A stretch of DNA of 64,000 nt, taken from positions 124,001 to 188,000 of the forward strand of contig JAUZTG010000016.1 in assembly GCA_030734395.1 (NCBI GenBank). Direction: 5' to 3'. Within the stretch, counting starts at the first letter, position 1. Each line of letters starts with the position of its first letter. The notes under the pieces were generated by a model, which worked only from the letters and a program-made list of their open reading frames with translations, did no database searches and was not told the origin of the DNA. This document shows positions 10,604 through 22,376 of this stretch, piece by piece. The stretch is from Sarocladium kiliense (lineage: Eukaryota; Ascomycota; Sordariomycetes; Hypocreales; Sarocladiaceae). The position numbers were made by a program, and so were the translations under genes.

Positions 10604-11604
10604 CTACAGGAAACCCGGCAGCATGATGTACCTCTTCTTCTTGTAACGGTCGCCAAACTGCTCCCGGTACGCCTTCTCCTTGCCCTTGCCCCACGTGTAC
10701 ATGTAGTACGCGCCAATGCACATATAAATCACAATAGACACACTCCTCGACACAAGAATCGCGCCCAACCACGCAATCACCTCCCACATGTAATTCGGGC
10801 ACGTAACCAGCTCGAACCCATGACCAGAGGGCAGCCGCCTGTCGGTCTCACCCGGCTTGCGCAGAGACTTGAGGTACAGGTGCACACGGAAGTTGGACAG
10901 CTGGCCAAGCACGTACAGGAAGAGACCGACGTAGTTCATGGCGGGGATGACGGGTCGGGCGGCGAGACCCCAGGGGCTGTAGATCTCTAGGGCTGAGAGG
11001 AGACCGGCGGGGAGCCAGTAGTGGAGGGAGTTCCAGAAGACGTTGGCGGCGGGCATGGTTGCGGCGGAGAAGCGGTGGACGAAGAGGGTTTCGAGCTCGC
11101 GCTTGATGAAGTGGCCGACGATCATGTAGAAGGAGATTTTCTGCGTCGCATTGAGGGCAGAATCTTCCCTCGAAACTCCTACAGTCTTCTCCAGCACGTA
11201 GGGCATAGCGAAGAGAATAATCGGGTGGATGATGATGGGACCGATATACTCAAGGACGAAGACGGTGCGCCAGGGAATCTGGGGTCCCATGTCCTTGATA
11301 AGCACTTCGCCGGAGGAGACGACGCCGGGGATATCAGCGATGAGTTCCTTGCGATTCTTGCAGGTTGTGCGGGTGGTGGGATCGTAGACACCGATGCGGT
11401 GGTGGTCGCGGATGCGGGCGGCCTGGGCGACGGCGCGCTTGACATCTTCGACGGTGGTGGTTGGGCCGATGGGGAGGGTTGCAGGGAGATTCTTGACGGG
11501 TTTCTTGGGAGCTATAGAGTTAAGGTCAGCGGGTTTCGTAGCTAGAAGCAGCAGAAGCGGAGCGTACCTCTGTGGGTGAGCTTGAGCTCCTTGAGGGCGG
11601 CCAT
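10604..11604 (-). CDS. tsc13: Very-long-chain enoyl-CoA reductase Tsc13
   Basis: Two exons on the minus strand, 11568-11604 and 10604-11511, encode 314 residues, the usual Tsc13 size. The intron has a GTACGC donor and a CTATAG acceptor. The N-terminal ~75 residues fit the ubiquitin-like lead of the family, and the C-terminal steroid 5-alpha-reductase-type domain has about six membrane segments. Recognisable blocks are VFVLEYIGPI, FIKRELETLFVHRFS, GFELVTCPNYMWE (the active-site region) and a terminal FGDRYKKKRYIMLPGFL. The enzyme reduces trans-2-enoyl-CoA in the last step of very-long-chain fatty acid elongation in the ER. The coding strand is C-rich in the 5' two thirds and G/T-rich in the last 300 bases. 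Confidence 0.93.
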
Positions 11605-13303
11605 GACGGAGGGTGCACCCAGGGGTGGGTGATGATAGTTGGGAAGAGGGGGCGGGGTTGAATCAATTGGCCACGAGGCTGAAGTCAACTGAGCCTCAGG
11701 TGGTGAGTGAGGTGGTGGTGGTGATGCGGCGAGGATGCCGTAGGTGTTTGTGGTCGGCTGCTACAAGGAAGGGACAGATGAGGTTGCACGTCGTGTCCTG
11801 TGATGCTGGTGGTGTTCTCAGGAACAAATTTTGGGGGAGCTTCCCCCATCAAAACGGACCCTGAGCCTCGGCCAATTTGGGGCGCCACCGTTTTGTGGAT
11901 CTTGCCTGTGACGTTCGTACCGTTTGGACAAACGTTTTATTACCCTGTAGACCTGGAGAGAGCATCGGTACAAGGTGAGATGGAGCTTATGGAAGGCAAT
12001 GTATTATTATATTTGGACTGCAATCATCATCCAGAGTCTTGTACTTTGATGAGTGTATTTCAAGATTCGCGAATGCTCCATTTGGTCGCCAAGAATGCGC
12101 CGATTGGTTCCATTATGTCAGCCTCACGTAGTATCCCGGATATCCACCACAACCAAAGCAATCTCGGTCGGTGTCAGCCTGCATGGATATTTCACAGGTC
12201 GTCGAATGAGATATGGAAACTCCTCTTGGCTCAGTCACGATACAAGACAAGCAACGATCGACGTCTACTAGTAGGTGATGTCCCTACAGCTTGAAGAGCT
12301 GCCGGTCAGAGCAAGGGGACTGATTGCCAATGTGTGAATCTATATGCTGCTCTGTGGTATGTGGCCAGATCTTCAATAGCTTGCAACATAATAGCCTAGA
12401 ATTCTTGTTCTATCTCAGCAAGCCTTAGCAACACTCATCCAGTGCCGGCATACATGACAAATTTTTGAAAAACAACCCAGACCATATCTACCGTCCTATG
12501 GAACACTCCGGTTAGATCAGACCCTGCTCGCCTAATTTGTCATGAAGTGTATCATCCGGGTGGTCATCTTCGATTTCAGATGTTCGAACGTAAGAGGAGT
12601 CGAGACGGCGTGCATCTGAGACCGAGACAATCCTTCAGCATATTACTCGTCGTCCTCATAGCGCTGCCTTGGAATATATCAAGCACAAGGTCTTTCATGC
12701 CAAATTGTGCCCTCTAATCCTGCGAGAGAATGCCAGACTACCGAACCACGGCTATGAAATACATTTGACACCTGGTATTAGGCAAAGCTGAGAGATGGGA
12801 GAGGTGCGTGAAACCCTGAGGCGAGTCAAGTGCCAACCTACGATTCGGAAGCACTGGGATGTGGACCGGCTCTGCGGAGTTCCTGTGGACATATACCAGT
12901 CGCGATAGACCAATTGGAGCATCATCAGCAACAGATCAGGGGATGAGATCTTTATAAGAACCACAACGGCGTCCAGATTTTATCCGCGACTTCTCCATAT
13001 TCCTCTTCACCCCGAAGGTCTCGGTGGAGGGCCATACAAAAATGCTTAGACTTTTGCGTATGCACAAAGAGACTAGAACTAGGTGCCGAAGCCTTCGCAG
13101 CCAATCTCAAGCCAAGCCGGGTTGATACGCCGGGTCTGGAGTGGAGCTTAGCCACGGGGACTATGGAGGCGCTTGGTGCCGAGTGCCGACCTCGACACAC
13201 ATGGAGAGTGGGATGCAAGATCAGCAGGGCTCCATTGTATGAGCTTTAAGGTCTTTCTCGAGAATCTTAGCTCGATGACGTTTCCTGCATCGGTGCTTAA
13301 ATC

Positions 13304-13323
13304 TGTCCCCGATATTGGGGACA
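13304..13323. promoter_or_regulatory. Inverted repeat TGTCCCC-N6-GGGGACA
   Basis: TGTCCCC (13304-13310) and its exact reverse complement GGGGACA (13317-13323) flank six bases, about 205 bases before the transporter ATG. A nearby CGG-N5-CCG arrangement lies just downstream (about 13345-13355). Such symmetric sites can bind dimeric regulators, including Zn2Cys6 factors, but no factor can be named. Confidence 0.3.
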
Positions 13324-13404
13324 CTTCTCTCTGGGCTGCCGTGCGGAGTCCCCGGACCCCAGACTACAAATACATGGAGAATCCATGAACAACCATGAGC
13401 TGGA

Positions 13405-13440
13405 GAAGTGCTCTGCAGTGCAAATGTAAGTTTGCACTTC
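13405..13440. promoter_or_regulatory. Compound inverted repeat/hairpin before the transporter
   Basis: AGTGCAAA (13417-13424) and TTTGCACT (13431-13438) form an eight-pair stem with a six-base loop. The flanking GAAGTGC (13405-13411) can instead pair with GCACTTC (13434-13440). It lies about 90 bases before the ATG and could act as a DNA operator or, if transcribed, as alternative leader hairpins. Confidence 0.3.
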
Positions 13441-13528
13441 TAGCCCTGGCATTGTATTAGTCTCAAGATTTGGTTCGAGACAATTCTTTACTTCTCCTTT
13501 CATTCCGGCAGTGTCCACTGTCTTCACC

Positions 13529-15203
13529 ATGGCACCTTTCTGGGGCCTTCGAGGCACAAAGCTTCACATGGCCATTTGGGCCGAAGCTTTCTTCAGCGTC
13601 ATGATCTTTGGCTTCAATCAGTCTGCTGCTGGCGGTGTCCTGTCATTCGATACCTTCAATAAGCAGTTCCCTCGAATCGATACCCTTAACACCGAAGGGT
13701 CGCTGAAGGCGGAAAACGCTAGGATCCAAGGTATGTGCTCTTTCTTGTCCTATCACCCGTTCATGCCCCCGAGAGTTTTCTATAGGCGTGCGTTGCATGG
13801 TATATGATGGCTGACTCGAGTTCTCTTACACAGGCACCGTCGTCGCGACTTACACCCTTCTTGGCGTCTTCGGTGCGCTGGCTTGCACCTTTTTCGGCGA
13901 CCGAGTAGGCCGCCGAAAGACCATCTTCATAGCCATCATCATCCAGGCCATTGGAGCCATCCTGCAAGCCTCAGCTTTCGGTCTCGGACAATTTGTAGTC
14001 GGCCGCGCGTTCCTGGGTTTTGGCACCGGCGGCGTCGTTGCCACAACCTCCGTCTGGCAGTCCGAACTCTCCCCTGCCGAGAGTCGAGGATCCCACGTCG
14101 CTGCGTTTGGATTCTTCACGAGTTTCGGCCACGCTATCGCTCTGTTCCTTGCGTACGGCATGTCCTTCACTCAGCCAAACTCCGTTTCCTGGCGTCTGGT
14201 CTTGGCAGGCTCTCTGTCCTTCTCTATCATTGCTGGTACCTTCATCTTCACTTTGCCAGAAAGCCCTCGCTGGCTGGGCCATGTCGATAGATGGGAAGAG
14301 GCGCGGGTCACGTTGGCTTGCCTCTACGATGAAGATCCCAAAGCAGATCGAATCGAGAATCTTCTGCGCGATATTCACGTTTCGCTCGAGCTTTCCGGGG
14401 GTGGCAGACTCAAGTCACTCTTCCATATGGACCGCCAGAGGACTCTGCACCGCGTGGTTCTTGCCGTTATCTTGCAGATGTTCCTGCAGATGAATGGTAT
14501 CAACTCCATCGTGTACTATACCCCAACCATCTTCCATCAGCAGCTCGGCTTCTCCAGCAACTTGTCTCGCATTCTCGCCGCTGCATCTCAACTAGCCTAC
14601 GTCGCCGGGTCGCTTGTCTGCACTTACACTGTCGATCGCTTCGGTCGTCGTCCCCTCATGTTTGTCAGCGCATCTCTCATGTGCGTGTGCATGGCTTGCC
14701 TCGCGGGCACGTCGTCAGACCCGAGCAACAAGACAGCTCTCAAGTCTAGTGCCTTCTTCATCTTCTTCTATCTCTTTGTCTACGTCTTGGGCTTCCTCGG
14801 CATTCCATTCTTGTATGCTAGTGAGATCGCTCCGGTTCGTCTCCGCGCTGCCATCTGCGGCATTTCCACCGCGACTTCGTGGCTGTTCAACTTCTTGGTG
14901 GCTGAGGTGACACCTACGGCATTCACGAACCTGGGTCACTGGTACTTCCTTGTCTTTGCTGCTATCAATATTCTCTGTATTCCTATCGTCTACTTCTTCT
15001 ACCCCGAGACGGCTTGCCGTTCCTTGGAGGAGATTGACGAAATTTTCGTGTCTTCAAAGAGTGTGTTCGATACCGTCAAGGTCGCGAAGAATTTACCGCA
15101 CGGGAGATTGGCAGATTTGGTCAACGAGGATGAACAGAAAGTAGAAGGGGGAGGAGCGCCAGCTACGTATCTGGAAGATACGGAGAAGTTGCCTCGTTCA
15201 TAA
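13529..15203 (+). CDS. MFS sugar transporter (hexose/lactose permease-like)
   Basis: Two exons, 13529-13730 and 13834-15203, encode 523 residues. The N-terminal helix follows a short cytosolic lead (MAPFWGLRG). Sugar-porter signatures are present: DRVGRRK between helices 2 and 3, PESPRWLGH after helix 6, MNGINSIVYYTPTIF in helix 7, DRFGRRP in the second half, and PETACRSLEEIDEIF after helix 12. Twelve membrane segments fit the family. The protein should move a mono- or disaccharide with protons across the plasma membrane; the sugar cannot be told from sequence. The upstream region has two inverted repeats. The gene stands alone, with no sugar-metabolism neighbours. Confidence 0.92.
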
Positions 15204-16230
15204 GCGCTCAGATCAAGTATCACTAGCCAGCGGCGCGAATTTATACTGTTCGGATTAAAAGGGACTTGCAGCACATGCACTGACATATGCCTCGGATGGA
15301 ACAGCTCGGTAAAGGCGCTGTTGGCCCCAGGTTTGTTGGATGCAAGGGAACTTTGGATTTTTGTATATCACCATCTGCCTCGCCCTTAGTGGTCCTCCCA
15401 TAAAGTTTGCGTCTGATCTCGGTCCTTCTGTTCAACGCGAACTACCGCATATACTCTGTAAGAAGGACCAGCATCCGGCGAAGACGGCATTGAGATACTG
15501 CGCCTTGCAGCAATTCTAGATAGAATCACGTGGGCAGTAGAACTATACTCCTCTTCTAGTCAAATTCTTAAGTAGACCCATGGTCACGTCGTGAAATGCA
15601 GTTGGCCCATTGGCCGTGCAATTGTACACGATCAGCAGCAGTGGATCAGCGCAGCAGTGAATGGTTGAATATTCAGCACAAAGGACCAGTCGAGACGTTG
15701 TTGGTTCTTCGAATTGTCCACCCGAGAAATGGCGCCGATGAAACCTGGTGGTCATCCGGTTTGCGTACGATGGACGTCCAACAGCCACGACATTCATCAG
15801 AACGACAGTCATGATGCAACGTGCTGCTGGTTCATGTTTCTAACACCAAATGAACAGTCTGTTATGGAACCTTTCGAGAGGGCCACAAAACAAAGTAAAA
15901 GCGCTTTGATAAATCGAAAGCAAAGTATATTCGACTCTTTCAGCTCGCTCAGTCTCGACAACAGGTCACGGCGCGAAGGGCAAGCTTGCCATGCAACAGA
16001 GTGTGTTCCATGCTCAGTACCACGGCATACATTAATCATTGGGACATTACCTCGCGCTCTCACCGCTATGAAAGCATCGTGCTTCGCTATAATGAGCTTC
16101 TCGACGTCACTGTTATCCTTCCACTTTGGCCATCTGCCCTGTTTGCGGCTGTCAAAGCTCACCGTCTTACCACGACACTTTCCAGAGTCCCGATTTCCGA
16201 CCGGAATCCGAGCAAACCGAGTTTGGTCCC
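15204..16230. other. Intergenic, no gene seen
   Basis: Both strands hold only unsupported frames. The frame of the next entry stays open upstream to about 16126 without an ATG. Confidence 0.5.
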
Positions 16231-16596
16231 ATGATCAAGGCTCCAGATACGCCTTACGTTGCTCGCGGAGGGCGCAAGCAACTTGACTTTCTCGACACTC
16301 GACATGATCCTGAGACCGCCATCCACGTCAAGGAGCAGATTGAGCGGGCATCTGTGGCAGCACCAGACGAGATTCTTTGGACTGATGTGAACACTGTTAC
16401 TGCAGGCTTGAAGAAAGCCGACGGCAGAGTAGTATTTACGTGGGACCCCCCTTACGGAAGAGTATTATTGGCTCACCTTTTCAACGAGCTCAGGCCGGAG
16501 CTCAATCTCCCCCTACATGCGCCAGCCAGGGGCTGGGAGGTCACCTACAATCCTGAGACTTCGCTGGTCGTTGGAAAGGCCATGATGTTGACCTAA
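16231..16596 (+). CDS. Hypothetical small protein, doubtful
   Basis: An ATG-initiated frame of 121 residues starts MIKAPDTPYVARGG and ends LVVGKAMMLT. The frame is open for at least 105 bases upstream without an ATG, so it may be the last exon of a spliced gene or a fragment. Composition looks protein-like (DEILWTDVNTVTAG, VVFTWDPPYGRVLLAHLF), but I recognise no domain, signal peptide or membrane segment. It could also be a gene remnant in this gene-poor stretch. Confidence 0.33.
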   Translation: MIKAPDTPYVARGGRKQLDFLDTRHDPETAIHVKEQIERASVAAPDEILWTDVNTVTAGLKKADGRVVFTWDPPYGRVLLAHLFNELRPELNLPLHAPARGWEVTYNPETSLVVGKAMMLT

Positions 16597-19500
16597 CGAT
16601 CTGAAGGGTGGTTTGACATTGACTGCAAAACTCCAACATCGAATACCATGCACGTCTGCCGACCCTCAAGCGGAAAGAAGATTGATATTCCAAAACGTAA
16701 AGGAGAAAGTGACGCAGATTACTACCAACGCATGGATATTCTGCACTGGGGCCATGTGCACAAAGACATTACAGACGACAAAGAGGACACAGAATAGCCT
16801 GCCATGTACTGTAGCCATCAGGGAGGGAGCATGATCCTTCGACTGAGCTGAACGAAAATGGAATTTCAATGAATTCGCAGCCTATCCACTGGGGTCCGAA
16901 TGAATGTTGAGATGTGACTTGACTTGACCATCGAAGACTAATGTATTGCCTAGCCAGAAACCTCTCAGACTTTGCTGGCTAGTTCCTGGGCTTTGATTGT
17001 CATGCATGTGTCCAATTCGCCAACCGAGGCTAAGGTGAGGCCAGAGCAAACCCTTGCTCGATACTCCGTACACCCATTAGCAATCACATATAGTAGGCAC
17101 AAGCGGCAGGAAAGCGGAGAGCCATAATTTGCGGTACAAGAGGGTTCAGATCTCGACCCGACACCTGGAGGAGGAGCGTCCGTGGGATATTGGTGGCATT
17201 GGTCCGGAGTACGATGACCCTCGGCTATGTGGTGAGTATCGTGAGTTGTGCCAACCGTCCCAGCTGTGATTTGAGGGAATACTGGATTCGATCGCCAAGA
17301 GTACGCCGATTGGTTATAGTGCGGGAGGCATCGGGAGGACTTGGGGGCCGTCTGACAGAACATTGGCATTCAGCTAGAAGGATACATGGATCTTGATCAT
17401 CAGGCAAATGTCTGCAACCGGCTACTGAGATGGAGACTCATTTACCACGTAAAAGCACGCAAGCAGCAGCAACTGACTCGCAACCACGACTCTTCCGTCC
17501 ACCCACCCAGACTAACGTCATCTCAGCTCCGTGATGCTAACAGAAACATGGGATGGCCCAAGCCCAAAGCAGACGGCGTCATGCTTGTTCACCAACCTTG
17601 TTTATTAAGGTAAGAAATACATCAAGGCGCGTGAGTAGACGCAAAGAGCCATTCGGCCGGCCACCAGCGACGTCAGATCCATTCCAAAGCGGAGACTGTT
17701 GTTCCGTTGATGGAGAGCGCGACGCCGGTGTCTCAGCTCTTGTCGATCCCCGTTTACCTGCCACCAGTCGTTCAAGCAAGCTTTAAGGTGAGGCATGCTG
17801 CATAACAATCCTCTTCACCCTTTTTTATTCTTTTTTCCTTTTGCTGGTTGGTCAAGCCACAAACGTGACATTTGTGTTCGCGCTCTGCCGCCCCCTTTGC
17901 TTCGCTTCATCTCTCGTGGTCTGAAAACGAGCAGCACCCTAAGAGAACATTCACAGCGCGGTGTGGCGCGCAGGGATGCCCAGGTTGAACCGAAATCAAA
18001 CGCCGTTATTAATTACAATCATGTCATTCAGGATCTCTTAGCGATCTGAATGGCCAGGTAGTGAGGCCCAGGGACACGCGCGACTGATCCCTGACAGCTG
18101 CTGTGTTGCGTTAGTGAGGCTCCACCAGCCACATTCCACCCCCTGTCACTGGACAAGCGGGACGATGGAACAAGCTTTTTGGGTGGCGGTCTCGTGGAAG
18201 CCGCTAAGGACCAAGTTTGGACGTTCGCGGTCGCACGACCAGGGGCAGAAAAGACTATCGAAGCTTTGGGCCGGTTACGGGTATAGGCAAACATCATGGG
18301 CCTAACCATGGGCAAAGATGGAAGGTTTTGGCGGCAGAGGAGGCAAACTGGGAGGACTGAACAGGCTTGTTTGTTCAGCTGTCGGCCCTTGATTGAGAAC
18401 GACGACTCTCCCGATGACGATGAGAGAGAATTCCAAGGGCGCCCCAAGAAAAGACGCGTAACGTTCTCCAGAGATTTTTCTCCACCTCCAGTATCAGCCA
18501 TGGGCCACAGTTCATTAGGAACATCCCAGCTAGCACCCGTAGGCGCTCCCTAGGGGCGCTGTCCTTCGCTGGAGTTCATCCCCTTTCCAGGGCAGTTCAG
18601 CCAGGGGGGAGGGGGGGGGGGCGACTATAGCGGGCTTCCCACGGGGTTGTTAGGTCTCCACCATAGTGAACCCGGCAGTCAAACGCACAGTGTCCAGTGG
18701 GAAGGTAGGCTATGTGCGCCGCCAAGCAGGACCGACAGCTTCTCAAACATGTCGCATCAACGTCAAAACACAGAGGCGAGGCATGCTGTGCTAACAATAG
18801 AGCAAGCTCACACAAGGGTGACGATGATGTCCTTCTTCAGGGAGCGACTAAAGGGCTCACGGGGAGGTGAAGAAAGGTGGCTGGCTCGCTTGGCTCCAGG
18901 GAGATTCAATACCGATCAAAAGGGTCATCCATCCATCAATCAATGGGGTTCAACGACTGCCGCTGCTGCAGTGCCGTGCAATGTGAACCAACAGCAACCC
19001 TTCGTCCAGTCGCCGATTCATTCACTCACTCCCTCCTCCCACTAGGTTCCAGTAATTACTTGGTACTAGCACCCAAGATCCTGGCACTGCTTGTCGCCGG
19101 TCTTGTCCTCACCTCTCAGCGACTCACTCCTCCCCGATCGACATTTCCTCTCGCTGATCGCCCTCCACTTGGGCTCTCCATCACCGGCCTCCTTTTTCCT
19201 ACAGTACACTTTGCACCTCTCCTTTGTTGTCAAAACACCCCTACCACGGCTTCTCATCTGCAATTCTGTGGGGATTCCCACCCCTCCTCCAGCGTTCTCA
19301 TCCTCTCATATGTTCCCTCCCTGTCCATCTATCGAACCACACACACCCCCAAGTCTCGGATAGTCTCTTCAATACTCAAAGCCAAGCTTCGTAGATCGTT
19401 TCCTTGCTGCTCCCATGCCGTTTCACATAAGACTTGTGCATACCCTCCGCCCTCTTCCCTATCTGCCCGTTCGTCCTCTTGTTTGATGTCTATCTCTCTT

Positions 19501-19995
19501 TGTATTACTGTGATGTGACCGAGCTTCACTGCTCTCTATCCCTCTCTTATCTCTTTTTCTTCCTGTCTACCCGTCGATGCCGGTGATTGCCTGTCTGTAG
19601 GAAACACTCGTTCGCTGCAGCTACTACACCTGCTACACTTGCAAACCACCACCAGGAAAGAAGCAACCCTCTTTCGCGCTTTCTTCATTCCTCCTTCTTT
19701 TGACGCTCCTTCCTCTACGTTACACTCACCTCACCCCCAATCGATCACTGGTATTCACCGGCACTTCAGCATTTCTCGACGCCTTTCTTCGACCTCAGAC
19801 GTCACACCCTCTTTCGACCTTCGACCCTTATTTTTCGTTGTTCCACACCCTTCTGGTCACTACTTCCTCTCTCCTTCAGCCTACTATCCTGGATCCCCTG
19901 AAGCTGGTTTCTTCACCATTCGGACGCTGCCTCACCTCACAGGCTTTCTAAACCACCTTGGTCTAACCAGATCACCACCTATCTCGACCTTCAAC
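16597..19995. other. Gene-poor region and long C-rich leader of the PC-esterase-like gene
   Basis: No supported gene in about 3.4 kb. From about 18950 to 19995 the plus strand is rich in C and T, resembling the leaders before SOG2 and the HECT ligase. A guanine tract (G6-A-G11) lies at 18604-18621. Confidence 0.5.
18604..18621. repeat. Homopurine G tract (G6 A G11)
   Basis: Six G, one A and eleven G occur in a row on the plus strand in a non-coding region. It could form a quadruplex or be a polymorphic slippage site. Confidence 0.7.
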
Positions 19996-21364
19996 ATGGC
20001 CTTCACTCCCGGGGTGGCCTCCCGCTTCGCCGTCCTCGTCTTCTTCACCACAAGCACATGCGTCTTCCTCGCACTCTTCTTCTTCCCTACTATCTACGCA
20101 GACGACTCATGGGACACATACATTCCCAAAGCCATCCGTCCATCACAATCAAGGTGCGTTTCTTCTCGACCCGGTAGCCAGCCGTCGCTTTACAAACCAC
20201 TGACTTGGAAACAGACATGCATCAAATGAGATTTACAGTTGTGATGATCCATACCGCCGCCCAGGATATCTTTACATTGATCAAGACGACTACAAGAAGA
20301 CCCAGTGGCTCCCCTACACCGACGAAATTCTCAATGCCGATGCCCCGGAGTCTGCACAGTACCCTGCGTCAGACGACAAGGATGTCAAGTTCAACCAGAC
20401 CGATATTGAGTACGAATTCCTCAAGTCGAAGTCCAACCCCGAGCCATGGATGAAGATGGTTGTCGAGGAATCTCAGCGCCGTGTCAACTCCATCGACGTT
20501 CCCAAGGAAGAGCAGAAGGCGTCTCATTTCGCTGCAATGAAGGATGAGGGCGGCTTGAGCTGGCTGTGGGGTCGCCGCGTTCTCATGCTCGGCGATTCTG
20601 TCGACCGTTTCATGACGCAATTCTTCTGTGAAGAGCTCGGCAGCAAGATGCGCCAGCCGAAGCAGCACACCACCGCCACCTGCTCGATTCCCTCTCTCAA
20701 CCTGACTCTCACTCATTGGCACTATGCCGGCTCATTCACATTCCGGCCTCAATGGTGGTGGATGGAGGACATGGAGGAGATCCCGTTCGAAGAACGTTGG
20801 GCAAAGCTTTGGGGTCCCATGGTTGACTCTGTGCGTGGTCCAAATGGCCGACCCGACCTGATCATGTGGCAGAATGGTCTCTGGGATGAGCGTGCCCTCT
20901 GGGAGAATGGTGAAGCACACTACAATCCTGGGGAGCTTCTCGGCCAGCGTCAGCGTCAGCTTGTTTGGCAAGAAGTCCGCTTCATCACCGCTCGCGTCAA
21001 GAAGCTCGTCCAGCGCCTTTCAACAGAGTTCGGCCCCGATGTTCCCACCATGTTCCGAGCCTTCACTATGCACCGCGAAAGTGACGCACGCGATGCCAAC
21101 TTGTACGAGCTCGAACGCGTTTCGAGGGCCGTCGCTGAGCAAGCTGGGCACGAGATGTTCGAATGGGGCAGGCTGATTTCAGGGTTTAGCATGCTCTACA
21201 AAGATCAGACACACCCAGGCAAGGGCCCCGCAAGTTGGCTATGGAGCAATATGATGTTGGAGTACCTGGCCAGAGGCGCAGGCAAGGGCGATGAGGCCAG
21301 GAAGCCATACTTCGACGGCTGGCAAGCATGCCACGCTCATTTGGCACAATGGGGAGGGCGTTGA
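19996..21364 (+). CDS. Membrane-anchored PC-esterase/GDSL-like protein
   Basis: Two exons, 19996-20153 and 20215-21364, encode 435 residues. A single hydrophobic segment at about residues 11-35 predicts a type II membrane or signal-anchor protein with a lumenal domain. LMLGDSVDRF near residue 177 is a GDS nucleophile block, and YKDQTHPGKG near residue 381 supplies a DxxH motif. Together they match the PC-esterase/Cas1p-like fold that acts on acyl groups of polysaccharides. Between them RPDLIMWQNGLWD resembles the family's third block. The activity, perhaps acetyl transfer or removal on cell-wall or Golgi glycans, is inferred. A long pyrimidine-rich leader precedes it. The fold call is good; the substrate is unknown. 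Confidence 0.72.
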
Positions 21365-22376
21365 TTTTCGAGATACCATTGTTTCATTCATGTCATTTGT
21401 TTTCGAGCGTCATACGGCAGGTTCGGTCCATGGTTCGGTTCAAGAAGGTCAATGGGGAAAGCAACAGGGATTGCTCCCAGGCCACGGTTACGGTTCACTC
21501 TTCGGTAGATACAAAACTAGATACACAATCAAATATCAAAAGATCTACACTTGCTCCCCGATGCAACCAGATAACGTTTTAGCGTTTGGATGACTTCCAA
21601 TGGAACTGCACGCACATGGATACTGCCACTGTCGAGCAGTCTGGCCATCACCTGCCAGCCGTTGACCATCACAACGCGAGCAAAACCTCCACGTGTTTCG
21701 TGACAGCGCGTGTGCTACTTCGATATTTTGATCTTACCTCTCGTCAATGCCGCCTTCCGCGAAATCAGCCCTACGATCGCAACCCCGGTGTGTTTGCATT
21801 GATCACACGTGGAAGTCTCTCAGGGTTTCCCCACCCCTATTGTTCAACTCTGAATCACTCATATGGAAAGTCACGGGGATTCAAGCACGAGCACGCCAAT
21901 AATTCTATAAAACGAGTTGAATGATTCGGACGCGTTGAGGCGCGTTCAAGATTCATCGGAACTCCCCATCGCCACTCCGAGTTTCCGAGTTCCCGGCTCT
22001 GGAGATTCCGGGTTGGCATCCCTTTTGAAGTGCGGCTTTTCGAAAAGGGCCTGTTGCTGCCTTCTTGGATCAGTGCTGCTATTTTGGTGCTCTTTTACTC
22101 ATATTCTACGGCTCTTGATCCTATTGCCTTTCGACTAATGGGCTCACGAGCGAACTTTCTTCTTTTCTACCTTCAGAAGAACACGAGAGTGAGCAAGAAA
22201 TCATCTTCGCTCCTATCCGAAGACAAGCCCGCGGCTTTCCTCTGTTGTGAAGCTTTCATCTGCCAAGAAAACGAAAGCTCGTTGCTTGCTTCCGACTCGT
22301 TGAAACAACTCATACTCATCGGAACAATACTCAAGTACACTTGCTCTTGACCTGGAGAAATAGGCTCCTATGCATC
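21365..22376. other. Intergenic, no gene seen
   Basis: This stretch holds the 3' region of the PC-esterase-like gene and the promoter of the next gene. Only short frames without motifs occur. Confidence 0.5.

Larger units (their letters stand above)
11605..13528. other. Gene-free intergenic region upstream of the sugar transporter
   Basis: No convincing gene is present in about 1.9 kb. The longest frame (11800-12294, plus) has no motif and no splice pattern and is not called. The transporter-proximal end contains inverted repeats that are listed separately. Confidence 0.5.

Noticed and set aside
11800..12294. 164-codon plus-strand frame
   Set aside because: No motif, no codon bias and no splice context.
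13471..13486. GGTTCGAG stretch resembling a tRNA B box
   Set aside because: No A box, acceptor stem or cloverleaf could be formed around it; the same holds for similar stretches near 8734 and 56243.
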